Shown here in pieces: positions 8,566 to 17,825 of a stretch of 64,000 bases of DNA; position 1 is the first letter of the stretch; the number at the start of each line of letters is the position of its first letter. Source of the stretch: Xanthomonas hortorum pv. cynarae (GTDB taxonomy: Bacteria > Pseudomonadota > Gammaproteobacteria > Xanthomonadales > Xanthomonadaceae); NCBI RefSeq assembly GCF_002939985.1, contig NZ_MDFM01000007.1, positions 62,001 through 126,000 of the forward strand, written 5' to 3'. Below the pieces are notes generated by a model. The model saw nothing but the letters and a program-made list of their open reading frames with translations. It had not been told where the DNA came from and ran no database searches. The position numbers and the translations under genes were made by a program.

Positions 8566-9525
8566 ATGGCCCTGTACGACAACATTCTCGACACCATCGG
8601 CCGTACCCCGGTGGTCAAGCTCCATCGACTCGCGCCCGAGCACGTGACCCTGTACGTCAAGGTCGAGGCGTTCAATCCGGGCGGCTCGGTCAAGGACCGG
8701 CTGGCGCTGGCGATCGTTCTGGACGCCGAGCAGCGCGGCCTGCTCAAGCCCGGCGACACCATTGTCGAGGCCACCTCCGGCAATACCGGCGTGGCGCTGG
8801 CAATGGTGGCCGCCGCACGCGGCTACAAGTTCGTCGCCACCATGGTGGAAACCTTCTCCATCGAGCGCCGCAAATTGATGCGCGCGTATGGCGCCAAGGT
8901 CATCCTGACCCCGGCCGCCGAGCGCGGCAGCGGCATGGTGCGCAAGGCCAAGGAACTGGCCGAGCAGCACGGCTGGTTCCTGGCCAGCCAGTTCGCCAAC
9001 CCGGCCAATCCGGCCTATCACCGCAACACCACTGCGGCCGAAATCCTGCGCGACTTCGCCGGCCACCGGCTGGACCATTTCGTCACCGGCTGGGGCACCG
9101 GCGGCACCCTCACCGGCGTGGGCGAAGTGCTGCGCGTGGCCCGCCCGGAAGTGCGCATCACTGCCACCGAGCCGGCTGGCGCCGCATTGCTGCAGGGCCA
9201 GGACTGGAAGCCGCACAAGATCCAGGGCTGGACCCCGGACTTCGTGCCGGAAGTGCTCAATCGCGATGTCGCGCATGAAGTCCTGAGCGTGGAAGACACC
9301 GATGGGATCACTGTGGCCCGTCGCCTGGCCGCCGAGGAAGGCATCTTCACCGGCATCTCCGGCGGCGCCACCGTCGCCACTGCATTGCGCGTGGCCGAAA
9401 GCGCGGTGCCCGGCGCCGTCATCCTGGCAATGCTGCCCGATACCGGCGAGCGGTATTTTTCCACACCGCTGTTCGCCGACATCAACGAGGGCTCCGACGA
9501 CGATTGGTTGGCCGGTCTGCCCTGA
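8566..9525 (+). CDS. cysK: Cysteine synthase (O-acetylserine sulfhydrylase), PLP enzyme
   Basis: A 319-residue fold-type II PLP enzyme that makes cysteine from O-acetylserine and sulfide. The PLP Schiff-base lysine is Lys43 in NPGGSVKDR, the substrate loop is TSGNTG (70-75), and the phosphate-binding loop is GWGTGGTLTGVGE (about 175-188). Late motifs TGISGGATVATALRVA and LPDTGERYFST are typical. The C-terminus is acidic and ends DDDWLAGLP. It starts 16 bp after cysG with GACGGAGACC as ribosome site, so the two are probably co-transcribed. Sequence alone does not separate CysK from CysM; the motifs favour CysK. A strong terminator follows at 9550. Confidence 0.92.
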   Translation: MALYDNILDTIGRTPVVKLHRLAPEHVTLYVKVEAFNPGGSVKDRLALAIVLDAEQRGLLKPGDTIVEATSGNTGVALAMVAAARGYKFVATMVETFSIERRKLMRAYGAKVILTPAAERGSGMVRKAKELAEQHGWFLASQFANPANPAYHRNTTAAEILRDFAGHRLDHFVTGWGTGGTLTGVGEVLRVARPEVRITATEPAGAALLQGQDWKPHKIQGWTPDFVPEVLNRDVAHEVLSVEDTDGITVARRLAAEEGIFTGISGGATVATALRVAESAVPGAVILAMLPDTGERYFSTPLFADINEGSDDDWLAGLP

Positions 9526-9549
9526 TCGCCGCGTTGTGTCTGCATACAA

Positions 9550-9575
9550 GGCCGCGCCCACAGCGCGGCCTTTTT
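9550..9575 (+). terminator. Rho-independent terminator of cysGK
   Basis: GGCCGCG (9550-9556) pairs with CGCGGCC (9564-9570) across a short loop, followed by TTTTTGTTT. It lies 25 bp after the cysK stop. Confidence 0.9.
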
Positions 9576-9774
9576 GTTTGTGGTCGATCCAGTCATCGGC
9601 CTCGCCTTCCCCGGCATGCGATTGCGTCATGCAATCGCATGGTGCCGCAGATACCTCGGACATCGCCAAGCTTTTGTAGATCGCTGTGTGCGGAGCAGCT
9701 CGCACTACGGCACCCGCGCACTCCCGTCCATGTCAAGGAAACGTTAGGATGGCGGCCGTGATGCAGGGAGAAAC

Positions 9775-10284
9775 GTGGTGAACAACCGGCCGTACGGACA
9801 CAGCGACACCCGCGCATCGCGGGCGCCATGGCTGGTCAAGATCACCTCGCCTGCTCACTTCGCGCTGGCATTGGGCCTGGGTGCCTGGCTGCAAAGCGCG
9901 TTGGATCTGCCAGTACCTGCGCCACCCCTGTTGGCGTGGATCGAACTGGCCGGCGGCGGCATCGCCGGTCTCGGGCTGGCGCTGGCGGTGAGCTGCTTCA
10001 TCCTGTTCGCGCGCCAGCGCACCACCATCATGCCCAGCGGTCATCCCTCGCGGCTGGTGCTGGACGGCCCGTATCGCTTCACCCGCAACCCGATGTATCT
10101 GGCGCTGGTGCTGAGCTACATCGGCCTATGTCTGCAGCTGGGTTTGCTGTGGGCAGTTGCGTTGTTGCCGCTGCCATGGCTGGCCTTGCAGCTCTACGTC
10201 ATCCCGTTCGAAGAAGCGCGCTTGCGTAGTGAATTCGGCCGCCATTACAGCGCCTATTGCGCGCGCGTGCGGCGCTGGTTGTAG
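9775..10284 (+). CDS. Isoprenylcysteine carboxyl methyltransferase (ICMT/PEMT)-like membrane protein
   Basis: A 169-residue multi-spanning protein with helices near residues 28-45, 52-78 and 108-140. The family motif follows: DGPYRFTRNPMYLALVLSYI (about 96-115), then FEEARLRSEFGRHYSAYCARV near the C-terminus. These RNPMY and E-x(7-8)-G-x-x-Y elements bind S-adenosylmethionine in ICMT/PEMT-type enzymes. The bacterial substrate is unknown. The start is a GTG; 9775 and 9778 are both possible after CAGGGAGAAAC. It is probably monocistronic. Confidence 0.82.
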   Translation: MVNNRPYGHSDTRASRAPWLVKITSPAHFALALGLGAWLQSALDLPVPAPPLLAWIELAGGGIAGLGLALAVSCFILFARQRTTIMPSGHPSRLVLDGPYRFTRNPMYLALVLSYIGLCLQLGLLWAVALLPLPWLALQLYVIPFEEARLRSEFGRHYSAYCARVRRWL

Positions 10285-10492
10285 CTCTCGATTGTCGGTG
10301 ACATCTGCGTGGCGATTGACCCAATCGATCGCATCGGCACGTTCGCACAGTTGCGGCATGCCATCGACGCGCGGCATCGACGTACGCGCGCCGGGCAGTC
10401 GCAGCAGGTGAGATGAATGGGCGATAGCGTGCCCATTCCGCAACGCGCGTCCCATCACGCGTTCCTCATGCAAATCCCTTAACTATCGCGCT

Positions 10493-11032
10493 ATGAAGAT
10501 CGAAGTCTGGCAAGGCGACATCACCGAACTCGACGTTGACGTCATCGTCAACGCCGCCAACGAAACATTGTTGGGCGGCAGTGGCGTCGATGGGGCCATC
10601 CATCGTGCCGCCGGCCCGCGTTTGCTGGAAGCCTGCGAAGCATTGCCGCAAATGCGTCCGGGCGTGCGCTGCCCCACCGGCGAAATCCGCATCACCGACG
10701 GCTTCGATTTGAAGGCACGGCATGTGTTTCATACCGTCGGCCCGGTGTGGCGCGACGGCAAGCACAACGAGCCGGAACAACTCGCCAATTGCTACTGGCA
10801 GTCATTGAAACTTGCCGAGCAGATGATGCTGCATTCGATCGCCTTTCCGGCGATCAGTTGCGGCATCTATGGATACCCGTTGTATCAGGCCGCACGCATC
10901 GCCGTGACCGAGACACGCGACTGGCAGCGCTCGCACAAGGTGCCCAAGCACATCGTGCTGGTGGCCTACAACGAGGCAACCTTCAAGGCATATCAGCAGG
11001 CATTGGCTGCCCAGGAAACTGCGGCCGCCTGA
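10493..11032 (+). CDS. Macrodomain protein, O-acetyl-ADP-ribose deacetylase family
   Basis: A single macrodomain of 179 residues. The N-terminus [20 protein letters not shown] leads into [22 protein letters not shown] (about 20-41), the ADP-ribose loop with the catalytic Asn/Asp of the YmdB/MacroD group. Other markers are [23 protein letters not shown] and [12 protein letters not shown] (about 119-130, diphosphate loop). The family removes acetyl from O-acetyl-ADP-ribose or ADP-ribose from proteins. No partner ADP-ribosyltransferase or sirtuin is nearby, so its role here is open. The ribosome site is weak. Confidence 0.9.
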   Translation: MKIEVWQGDITELDVDVIVNAANETLLGGSGVDGAIHRAAGPRLLEACEALPQMRPGVRCPTGEIRITDGFDLKARHVFHTVGPVWRDGKHNEPEQLANCYWQSLKLAEQMMLHSIAFPAISCGIYGYPLYQAARIAVTETRDWQRSHKVPKHIVLVAYNEATFKAYQQALAAQETAAA

Positions 11033-11209
11033 GGCGCGATGCAAAGATTGAAGTGACGAGCGCCGCGAGGCGCTCGTTGCGTTTTGACAAGGCGACTGAC
11101 GTGCAGCGCCATCACTGGCGCCGACAGTCTTTCAACGACTTCAGTGCGGTATGACGGTGTGGCCCGGCCTCGCGCCCGATCAGCGCTATCGCTCTTGATC
11201 GAGGCAAAC

Positions 11210-11237
11210 AAAAACGCCGGCATTGCTGCCGGCGTTT
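11210..11237 (-). terminator. Bidirectional terminator between macrodomain gene and fda
   Basis: AAAACGCCGGCA (11211-11222) pairs with TGCCGGCGTTT (11227-11237) around a TTGC loop. The A-rich left side serves as the U-run for leftward fda transcripts. Confidence 0.85.
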
Positions 11238-11278
11238 CGTCTTAGCGATGCGACGGTCTTGCAGCCGTCGTCAACCGA

Positions 11279-12283
11279 TCAACCCTTCCACTTGCCCAGC
11301 GCGGCCAGACCGTTTTCCTTGGCGCGCTCATAGATGATCTGCTGCGCCTTGGCGAAGTTGCCGGTCATGTCCTTGGCCCACAGCTTCAGTGCGGCCTGCT
11401 GCATCGCACGGCCGTAGGAGAAGCTCAGCGGCCACGGCAGATTGCCGAGCTGGTGCATCTCGTTGAGGTGCGCGGTGGACTGCTCGTCGCTCTGGCCGCC
11501 GGACAGGAACACGATGCCCGGCAGGATCGCCGGCACGGTCGACTTCAGGCACATCACGGTGGACTCGGCCACTTCTTCGATGCCGGCCTGCTCTTCGCAG
11601 CCCTTGCCGGAGATGACCATCGAGGCCTTCAGGATGGTGCCTTCGAGCACGACATTCTGCTCATACAGTGCGCCGAACAGCGAACGCAGCGTCGCTTCGG
11701 TGACTTCGTAGCAGGTCTCGATGTCGTGGCTGCCGTCCATGATCACTTCCGGCTCGACCATCGGCACCAGGCCCTGTTCCTGGCACAGCGCGGCGTAACG
11801 CGCCAGCGCATGCGAATTGGCCTCGATGCAGGTGCCGGACGGGATGTCTTCGCCGATGTTGATGACCGCACGCCACTTGGCGAAACGCGCGCCCAGCGTG
11901 TAGTACTCCTCCAGACGTGCGCGCAGCCCGTCCAGACCTTCGGTGACCAGCTCGCCCGGCATGCCGGCCAGCGGCTGCGCACCCTTGTCGACCTTGATGC
12001 CCGGAATGATGCCGTGGGCGGTCATGTACTCGGCGAACGGCACGCCGTCCTTGGTCTTCTGACGGATGGTCTCGTCGAACAGGATGGCGCCGGAGATGTA
12101 ATCGCTCAGCTTGGGCGTGGTCAGCAGCAGTTCGCGATATGCGCGACGGTTTTCTTCGATGTTCTCGATGCCGACGCTGGCAAAACGCTTGGCGATCGTG
12201 CTGGTCGATTCGTCGATGGCGATGATGCCCTTGCCCGGGGCGACCATGGCCTGGGCGGTTTCGGCAAGCTGTTCGATGCTCAT
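11279..12283 (-). CDS. fda: Class I fructose-bisphosphate aldolase
   Basis: A 334-residue class I (Schiff-base) aldolase that interconverts fructose-1,6-bisphosphate with dihydroxyacetone phosphate and glyceraldehyde-3-phosphate. The N-terminus has GKGIIAIDESTSTIAKRF (17-34), then MVEPEVIMDG (175-184) and EGTILKASMV with the Schiff-base Lys219. The phosphate-binding part is FLSGGQSDEQSTAHLNEM. This is the vertebrate-like class I type, not the metal-dependent class II enzyme common in bacteria. It is the last gene in the minus-strand glycolytic group. Its own promoter appears at 12317-12345 with a strong dyad over the -35 region. Confidence 0.95.
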   Translation of the reverse strand: MSIEQLAETAQAMVAPGKGIIAIDESTSTIAKRFASVGIENIEENRRAYRELLLTTPKLSDYISGAILFDETIRQKTKDGVPFAEYMTAHGIIPGIKVDKGAQPLAGMPGELVTEGLDGLRARLEEYYTLGARFAKWRAVINIGEDIPSGTCIEANSHALARYAALCQEQGLVPMVEPEVIMDGSHDIETCYEVTEATLRSLFGALYEQNVVLEGTILKASMVISGKGCEEQAGIEEVAESTVMCLKSTVPAILPGIVFLSGGQSDEQSTAHLNEMHQLGNLPWPLSFSYGRAMQQAALKLWAKDMTGNFAKAQQIIYERAKENGLAALGKWKG

Positions 12284-12316
12284 GTAGTTCCTGTGGCAGC
12301 TGCGGGGGAGAACGAA

Positions 12317-12345
12317 AGTATAGCGACGAAAGTCGCAGACATTCC
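12317..12345 (-). promoter_or_regulatory. Putative fda promoter
   Basis: On the minus strand TATACT (12317-12322) lies 17 bp downstream of GGAATG (12340-12345). The -10 box is a near-perfect sigma-70 match and the -35 box is poor. The predicted 5' leader is about 25 nt. Confidence 0.5.
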
Positions 12346-12361
12346 TTCACGGAATGTCTGC
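12335..12361. promoter_or_regulatory. Perfect 11-bp dyad over the fda -35 region
   Basis: GCAGACATTCC (12335-12345) and its exact reverse complement GGAATGTCTGC (12351-12361) flank TTCAC. Lying upstream of and across the -35 position of fda, it looks like an operator for a dimeric regulator. No U-run follows in either direction, so a terminator is less likely. Confidence 0.5.
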
Positions 12362-12372
12362 AACCGATTACA

Positions 12373-12390
12373 CCTGTCCTGCATGACAGG
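12373..12390. promoter_or_regulatory. Second dyad upstream of fda
   Basis: CCTGTC and GACAGG flank CTGCAT; the 18 bp are almost fully palindromic. It sits 12 bp upstream of the first dyad and could be a second regulator site. Function is inferred only. Confidence 0.3.
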
Positions 12391-12595
12391 ATGTGTGGCG
12401 CGGCGCGCATCGCGATGTGCATCGCGATGTGCACGCATGCCGACGATGCCGGTGGCCGCGCATCGGGCGGATGCGCGCATGGGTCTTGTCTGGCGTCTTG
12501 CATGCGCAAACGTTCCGCAACAAACCTCACCCGGACATGCCACACAGCACAACGGCGACCCACAGGCCGCCGTTGTGTTTGTCCTCGCGATCACC

Positions 12596-12626
12596 ACGCA
12601 GCGCGCGTTTCGCACGCGCGCTGCGT
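12596..12626 (-). terminator. Stem-loop after pyk
   Basis: ACGCAGCGCGCGT (12596-12608) pairs perfectly with ACGCGCGCTGCGT (12614-12626) around TTCGC, starting 20 bp past the pyk stop. There is no clear U-run on the minus strand, so it may be an mRNA-stabilising hairpin or a weak terminator. Confidence 0.5.
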
Positions 12627-12645
12627 CATCACCAAACAGGCGTGA

Positions 12646-14112
12646 CTACAGCTCGCCCAGTCCGCTGGCGCGGCCGTCTTCGCCGACTTCCAGCAGGCGC
12701 AAGGTGTTGGTGGCGCCGTGGGTTTCCATATGCTCGCCGCTGGTAAAGACCACGCGGTCGCCAGGTCCCATGCGCTCGTTCTCCACCAGCAGACGGATCG
12801 CCGCACGTGCGGCTTCGCGCGGGGTCAGGCCGCGGCTGTCGAAGCTGATCGGGAACACGCCACGCATCATCGCCATGTGGCGGCGCGCGCCATCGTGACG
12901 GGTGAACGCGTAGATCGGCATGTTGGAGCGGAAGCGCGACAGGTAACGCGGCGTGCCGCCGGATTCGGTCAACGCGACCACACCGGCCAGACCGATGTGC
13001 TCGGACAGGAACATCGTGGCCATCGCGATCGCCTGGTCGGCGCGCTGCAGGTTGCGTTGCGCGGCTTCGAAGTCGGTGTCGAATTCGAACTGGCGCTCGG
13101 CACCCAGACAGATGCGCGCCATCGCTTCCACTGCACGCACCGGGTAGGCACCGGCCGCGGTTTCGGCCGAGAGCATTACCGCATCGGTGCCGTCGATGAC
13201 CGCATTGGCAACGTCGAGCACTTCGGCGCGGGTCGGGATCGGGCTTTCCACCATCGACTGCAGCATCTGCGTGGCGGTGATGACCACTTTGTTCTGCGCC
13301 AGCGACTCGCGGATGATCTTCTTCTGCAGGCCCGGCAATTCGGCATCGCCGATTTCCACGCCCAGATCGCCGCGCGCCACCATCACCACGTCGGAGGCTT
13401 CGACGATTTCGACCAGGTTCTCGATCGCTTCGGTGCGCTCGATCTTGGACACCAGCGCGGCATCGCAACCGTGCTGACGCGCGATACGCCGTGCATCGTT
13501 CATGTCTTCGGCATTACGGCAGAACGACACCGCGATGAAGTCCACACCGATCTTGGCGACGATGCCGATCAGCTCCTTGTCGCGCTCGGTCAGCGCGCCA
13601 AGCGACAACCCGCCGCCCTGCTTGTTCAAGCCCTTGCGATCGGACAACACGCCATCGTTGAGCACGGTGGTGACGATGCGCTGGCCCTGCACTTCGGTGA
13701 CCTGCAGCTGCACCAGGCCATCGTCGAGCAGCAGCACATCGCCCGCGGCCACGTCCTGCGGCAGGCCGAGGTAGCTGACGCCGACCTGATTCTGGTCGCC
13801 CGCAGGTGCATTGGGGTCGGCCACCAGGTCGAAGCGTGCGCCGGTGGTCAGCTTGATCTTGCCTTCGGCAAAGCGCTCGACGCGGATCTTCGGGCCGGGC
13901 AGGTCGGCCAGGATGCCGACCTCGGCACCGACACGTACCGCAGCGGCGCGGACTTCGGCCGCACGCTTGGCCTGGCCGGACGGATCGCCGTGGCTGAAAT
14001 TGAGGCGCACCACGTTGACGCCCGCCTTGAACAAAGCGTCCAGCACACCGGGCGGATCCGTGGCCGGTCCGAGCGTTGCGAGGATCTTGGTGCGGCGTTG
14101 ACGTTCTTTCAT
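12646..14112 (-). CDS. pyk: Pyruvate kinase
   Basis: A 488-residue pyruvate kinase that makes pyruvate and ATP from phosphoenolpyruvate and ADP. It begins MKERQRRTKILATLGPATDP; the ATG at 14112 has GGGAGG just upstream, and the longer frame is not supported. Key motifs are VVRLNFSHGD (about 33-42), PGPKIRVERF, VSKIERTEAIENLVEI (active-site Lys) and VMVARGDLGVEIGDAELP followed by QKKIIRESLAQNKVVITATQ. The C-terminal regulatory domain runs from about residue 350. The HAD and pgk genes lie upstream in the same direction, so expression may be joint. Confidence 0.95.
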   Translation of the reverse strand: MKERQRRTKILATLGPATDPPGVLDALFKAGVNVVRLNFSHGDPSGQAKRAAEVRAAAVRVGAEVGILADLPGPKIRVERFAEGKIKLTTGARFDLVADPNAPAGDQNQVGVSYLGLPQDVAAGDVLLLDDGLVQLQVTEVQGQRIVTTVLNDGVLSDRKGLNKQGGGLSLGALTERDKELIGIVAKIGVDFIAVSFCRNAEDMNDARRIARQHGCDAALVSKIERTEAIENLVEIVEASDVVMVARGDLGVEIGDAELPGLQKKIIRESLAQNKVVITATQMLQSMVESPIPTRAEVLDVANAVIDGTDAVMLSAETAAGAYPVRAVEAMARICLGAERQFEFDTDFEAAQRNLQRADQAIAMATMFLSEHIGLAGVVALTESGGTPRYLSRFRSNMPIYAFTRHDGARRHMAMMRGVFPISFDSRGLTPREAARAAIRLLVENERMGPGDRVVFTSGEHMETHGATNTLRLLEVGEDGRASGLGEL

Positions 14113-14320
14113 GATGGCCTCCCTGTAAAAGCCGCGAAACTTAACACACGCGTCACGTACCAAGGATGGCATTGCGGCATAGCCACCCTTGCATTCCGGC
14201 ATGTCCTGAAGACAGTGCGGGACAGTACGTACGCTTTCCGCACCACGCTGACGCGCTGCGGGCTGAAACCGTGGGCTGCCACCCTAACGCGGCGGCGGTG
14301 AAGAACAGACTTTGCAAGCG

Positions 14321-14974
14321 TCAATGATTTGCGTCGATCAATGCACGCAACTCGGCCGGGTTATGTGCGATCGCAGCGGCACCGGCGGCGCGCAGTTCGG
14401 CTTCGTCGCCGAAGCCCCACAACACGCCGATGCTATGGATACCGTGGTGAGTAGCGCCATCGATATCCATGCGGCGGTCGCCGATCATCACGCAGCCGGT
14501 TTTTTCGATCTGCAAACGGCGCAATGCTTCGGCGATCAGGTCCGGCTTGAAGCGACGCTCGCCGTCTTCGCTGGCGCCGATCACGTTCTCGAAGCACGCA
14601 CCGAAGGGCAGATGCTCGACGATACGGCGCGCGTAGCGCTCGTTCTTCGAGGTGACCACCGCCAGGCGATGGCCGGCGCGCTGCAGGTCGATGACGACCT
14701 CACCGATACCGTTGAACACGCTGAGTTCGGTCCAGCCCACCGCGTCGTAGCGCGCGCGGTAGGCGGCCAAGGTGCGCTGCACCAGCTCCGGATCATCCGG
14801 AAAGCATTCGGTGAAACTGTCGCGCAGCGGCGGGCCGATCCAGGCGCGCAGGGTTTGCGGCGACGGACGCGGCTGGCCCACCTCGTCGAAGGCATGCACG
14901 ATGCTACCGACGATGCCCGGTTCCGAATCGACCAGGGTGCCATCCAGATCGAAGAACAGCGTGGCTGCACTCAC
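14321..14974 (-). CDS. HAD-superfamily hydrolase, phosphoglycolate phosphatase-like
   Basis: A 217-residue HAD phosphatase with motif [13 protein letters not shown] (nucleophile Asp, residues about 7-18), motif II VTSKN (about 107-111), motif III Lys (RRFKPDLI) and motif [14 protein letters not shown]. The helical cap between motifs I and II is of the phosphoglycolate phosphatase type. The GTG start at 14974 overlaps the pgk stop by four bases (GTGA), so it is translationally coupled to pgk. The metabolite it hydrolyses is not determinable; a phosphoglycolate or glycolytic side-product clearing role would fit the context. Confidence 0.88.
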   Translation of the reverse strand: MSAATLFFDLDGTLVDSEPGIVGSIVHAFDEVGQPRPSPQTLRAWIGPPLRDSFTECFPDDPELVQRTLAAYRARYDAVGWTELSVFNGIGEVVIDLQRAGHRLAVVTSKNERYARRIVEHLPFGACFENVIGASEDGERRFKPDLIAEALRRLQIEKTGCVMIGDRRMDIDGATHHGIHSIGVLWGFGDEAELRAAGAAAIAHNPAELRALIDANH

Positions 14975-16146
14975 TTACCGCGCGCCTCGAGTGCGGCCAC
15001 CGCCGGCAGGGTCTTGCCTTCCAGGAACTCCAGGAACGCGCCGCCGCCGGTGGAGATGTAGGTGACGTCCTTGGCGATGTCGTACTTGTCCACGGCCGCC
15101 AGGGTGTCGCCACCGCCGGCAATCGAAAACGCCTTGGAGCTGGCGATCGCACGCGCCAGGGTTTCGGTGCCATGGCTGAAGGGCTCGAATTCGAACACGC
15201 CCACCGGCCCGTTCCACACCACGGTGCCGGCGCTGGCGATCAGCTCGGCGTAGCGCTTGGCGGTCTGCGGGCCGATATCCAGAATCAGATCGTCGGCCTC
15301 CACGGCATCGAGCGACTTCACGGTGGCCTGCGCATCGGGCAGGAACTGCTTGGCGACCACCACATCGGTGGGCAACGGAATCTCCGCGCCGCGCAGCTTG
15401 GCATCGGCCACGATCTGGTTGGCGGTGGGAATCAGGTCCGGCTCGTTCAAGGACTTGCCCACGTCATGCCCGGCTGCGGCGATGAAGGTGTTGGCGATGC
15501 CGCCACCGACGATCAGCTGGTCGACCTTGTTGACCAGGTTGGACAGCAGCTCCAGCTTGGTGGAGACCTTGCTGCCGGCCACGATCGCCAGCAGCGGCTT
15601 GGCCGGGTTGTCCAGCGCCTTGGCCAGCGCATCGAGCTCGGCCATCAACAGCGGACCGCCTGCGGCCACCGGGGCAAAACGGATCACCCCATGCGTGGAG
15701 GCCTGCGCGCGATGCGCGGTACCGAACGCGTCCATGACGAACACATCGCATAGCGCGGCGTACTTGCGCGACAGGGTCTCGTCGTCCTTGCCCTCGCCGA
15801 CATTCATGCGGCAGTTTTCCAGCAGCACCACCTGGCCCGGCGCCACCTCGACCCCGTCGATCCAGTCACTCACCAGCGGCACGTCCACGCCCAGCAGCGC
15901 GCTCAAGCGCGCGGCCACCGGCGCCAGCGAATCTTCTTCGGTCCAGCTGCCTTCCTTGGGGCGGCCCAGGTGCGACGTCACCATCACTGCGGCGCCCTTT
16001 TCCAGCGCCAGCTTGATGGTGGGCACCGAGGCGGTGATGCGCTGTTCGGAGGTGATCTGGCCGTTGTCGATCGGCACGTTGAGATCCTGGCGGATCAGCA
16101 CGCGCTTGCCGGAGAGATCGAGGTCGGTCATGCGGACAATGGACAT
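14971..16146 (-). CDS. pgk: Phosphoglycerate kinase
   Basis: A 391-residue phosphoglycerate kinase that transfers phosphate from 1,3-bisphosphoglycerate to ADP. The N-terminal domain has [20 protein letters not shown] (14-33), [13 protein letters not shown] (55-67) and [11 protein letters not shown]. The C-terminal nucleotide domain has [31 protein letters not shown] and [11 protein letters not shown] followed by [19 protein letters not shown] at the end. Length matches the family. It overlaps the HAD gene downstream; the spacer upstream carries GGGAATC-type repeats. Confidence 0.96.
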   Translation of the reverse strand: MSIVRMTDLDLSGKRVLIRQDLNVPIDNGQITSEQRITASVPTIKLALEKGAAVMVTSHLGRPKEGSWTEEDSLAPVAARLSALLGVDVPLVSDWIDGVEVAPGQVVLLENCRMNVGEGKDDETLSRKYAALCDVFVMDAFGTAHRAQASTHGVIRFAPVAAGGPLLMAELDALAKALDNPAKPLLAIVAGSKVSTKLELLSNLVNKVDQLIVGGGIANTFIAAAGHDVGKSLNEPDLIPTANQIVADAKLRGAEIPLPTDVVVAKQFLPDAQATVKSLDAVEADDLILDIGPQTAKRYAELIASAGTVVWNGPVGVFEFEPFSHGTETLARAIASSKAFSIAGGGDTLAAVDKYDIAKDVTYISTGGGAFLEFLEGKTLPAVAALEARGK

Positions 16147-16466
16147 GGGGTCAGCTCGCTAGGTCTGGGGAATGGAGAATCAGGAATGGGGAATCGAAGA
16201 AGCCGCCAGTGCGCAGAGCGCTGACTTCTGCGCGCTGCGCAGGTAGGTGGCTTGGTTGGGGTAGCCGTTGCACGCTGCCGTTGCGTCCCCGTGCAGATCG
16301 CTGGGATCGCACATTGCCTGTCACGCATGTCGCTGCCAACACGGCTGGCGACGCGGACGGTGGTCGGTCGAAGACGACGGGCAATGCGGATGCCTTGGCG
16401 ACGGGGGACGCCCATTGTCGGACCTTCGCGCCGCAGCGGCAAACCGCCGTGCGGCGCACCTCGTTA
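16147..16466. other. pgk upstream region
   Basis: These 320 bp separate pgk from the DUF3999 gene. Apart from the GGGAATC-type repeat at about 16166-16196, no gene, terminator or clear promoter was found. Confidence 0.4.
16166..16196. repeat. GGGAATC-type short repeat
   Basis: GGGGAATGGAGAATC and AGGAATGGGGAATC lie side by side, an imperfect doublet of a GGAAT-rich 14-15-mer. Related GGGATTC strings occur beside tkt and the symporter gene at 46801-46829 and 46958-46975. Confidence 0.6.
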
Positions 16467-17825
16467 TCAGGCGTTGCGATTGGCCGCCGAGCTACGCAGC
16501 AGACTCACTGCGAAACCGCCGACCAGCAAGGCGCCGCCGACCAGCAGGCCCCAGAGCAACCAGCGCTTCCAGTCGCGCGGCGTGGTGGCCGGCTGCAATG
16601 CTGCATCGCCAGCCAGCGGCTGTGCCTGCGCGGCGACGCTGGCCCGGGCCGGTTGCCACTGCGCACCGCGCTCGCGACGTAGCGCCTGCAGCATCGAGGC
16701 CAGCGGCGCTTCACCACGTTGCACACGCGCGCTGCCGGCAACCACTGCGTATGGCGGCTGGCCCTGCGCGAGAAACATCACCCGCTCCGGCTGGTAACCC
16801 ACACGCAGGGTCGGCACTGCGGTGCTGCGCCCTTGTGCGGCGAGCAGCCGCCACTGACGGTCGCGCACCGGTGCGGACAGCACTTGCGGCGGCGAGGCGG
16901 CCGCAGCGCCATTACCCAGACGATAGGCCAACCACGGCCCGGCCCGACGCTGCCACGGCACATCGTCGGCATCGCGGCTTTCCACGATCCATTCGACCGC
17001 TTCGGCCTGACCACCGCCGACATCGATCTGAGTGATCGGAAAGCGCCCCGGCAGGACGTAGACCACGGCTGCGTCCTGCGCAGTGCCCGGTAGCTCCAGC
17101 CAGTGCGAGTGGGTGGGCGCGGCGATGCCGTCCAGTTCTGCATCGACCACACGCAAGGCCGGCAACTCGCCCGACACCGGCACGATGCGCAGATAACGAG
17201 CGCCCTCGTCCAATGCGATGCGCCGTTGCTGCAGGCGCTGGGCCTGATTGTCCAGCGCCATCACGGTGGCGTCGGAAGCGAGCACGCGCCAGTCGCGTAG
17301 ATCGTCGCTGCCCTCCACGCGTAGTTGGGCTTGCACCGGCGTGTTGCCGTCCCAGTCCAGCCACAGCGCACGCACACGATCGCGCAATGCGCTGGCATCG
17401 ATCAGCCAACTGCCGCCGGCGCCCGCTGCTGCCGATGTGCCGGTCGCAAAGCGGCCTTCCAGCCGGCGCACCGCGCCACTGGCATCGCGCTCGGCAATCA
17501 GCTGCAGATCGCCGTTGGCAGGCGCCGCACCCGCCGGCAATGCAAACAACGGCAAGCGTTGCCGGCGTGGCGCGACGGCTGGCGCTGCGTCCACGGCGAG
17601 TAATGCGCTCGGCACTTCCTCGCCACGCGCATCGATCACGGTGACATCGCGTAGTGCTGCGTCATGGGCGCTGCGATAGAGCGCATCGTTCAAGCTCAGC
17701 TGGTACATGCCGGCATCCGAGCCGGTCACCTGCAACGGCCATTGCTGACGATAGTCCTGGCGCACATCGGCCGCCTGCGCCATCAGCGGCACCAGCAGCA
17801 GCCATCCCCATTGCCTCGCTTTCAT
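16467..17825 (-). CDS. DUF3999 family periplasmic/membrane protein
   Basis: A 452-residue protein with an N-terminal signal peptide (RQWGWLLLVPLMAQA), a long beta-rich periplasmic region (for example YQLSLNDALYRSAHDAALRD and LDWDGNTPVQAQLRVEGSDD) and one C-terminal membrane helix (WLLWGLLVGGALLVGGFAVSLL) before a short tail. This matches DUF3999, typically encoded next to DUF2339. Its ATG at 17825 overlaps the stop of the DUF2339 gene (ATGA). Function is unknown; a joint role with DUF2339 in the envelope is inferred from coupling. Confidence 0.85.
   Translation of the reverse strand: MKARQWGWLLLVPLMAQAADVRQDYRQQWPLQVTGSDAGMYQLSLNDALYRSAHDAALRDVTVIDARGEEVPSALLAVDAAPAVAPRRQRLPLFALPAGAAPANGDLQLIAERDASGAVRRLEGRFATGTSAAAGAGGSWLIDASALRDRVRALWLDWDGNTPVQAQLRVEGSDDLRDWRVLASDATVMALDNQAQRLQQRRIALDEGARYLRIVPVSGELPALRVVDAELDGIAAPTHSHWLELPGTAQDAAVVYVLPGRFPITQIDVGGGQAEAVEWIVESRDADDVPWQRRAGPWLAYRLGNGAAAASPPQVLSAPVRDRQWRLLAAQGRSTAVPTLRVGYQPERVMFLAQGQPPYAVVAGSARVQRGEAPLASMLQALRRERGAQWQPARASVAAQAQPLAGDAALQPATTPRDWKRWLLWGLLVGGALLVGGFAVSLLRSSAANRNA

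Larger units (their letters stand above)
12284..12645. other. fda upstream region and pyk 3' region
   Basis: The 362 bp between fda and pyk hold the putative fda promoter and dyad, a second dyad (12373-12390), a 12-bp doublet GCATCGCGATGT/GCATCGCGATGT around 12408-12431, and two hairpins near the pyk end (about 12548-12578 and 12596-12626). No ORF is convincing. Confidence 0.5.

Noticed and set aside
12335-12361. Rho-independent terminator upstream of fda
   Set aside because: No U-run on either strand and the dyad is placed exactly over the -35 position; an operator is a better explanation.
12718-14301. A 527-codon open frame on the plus strand across pyk
   Set aside because: Antisense shadow of the pyruvate kinase gene, whose motifs are complete on the minus strand.
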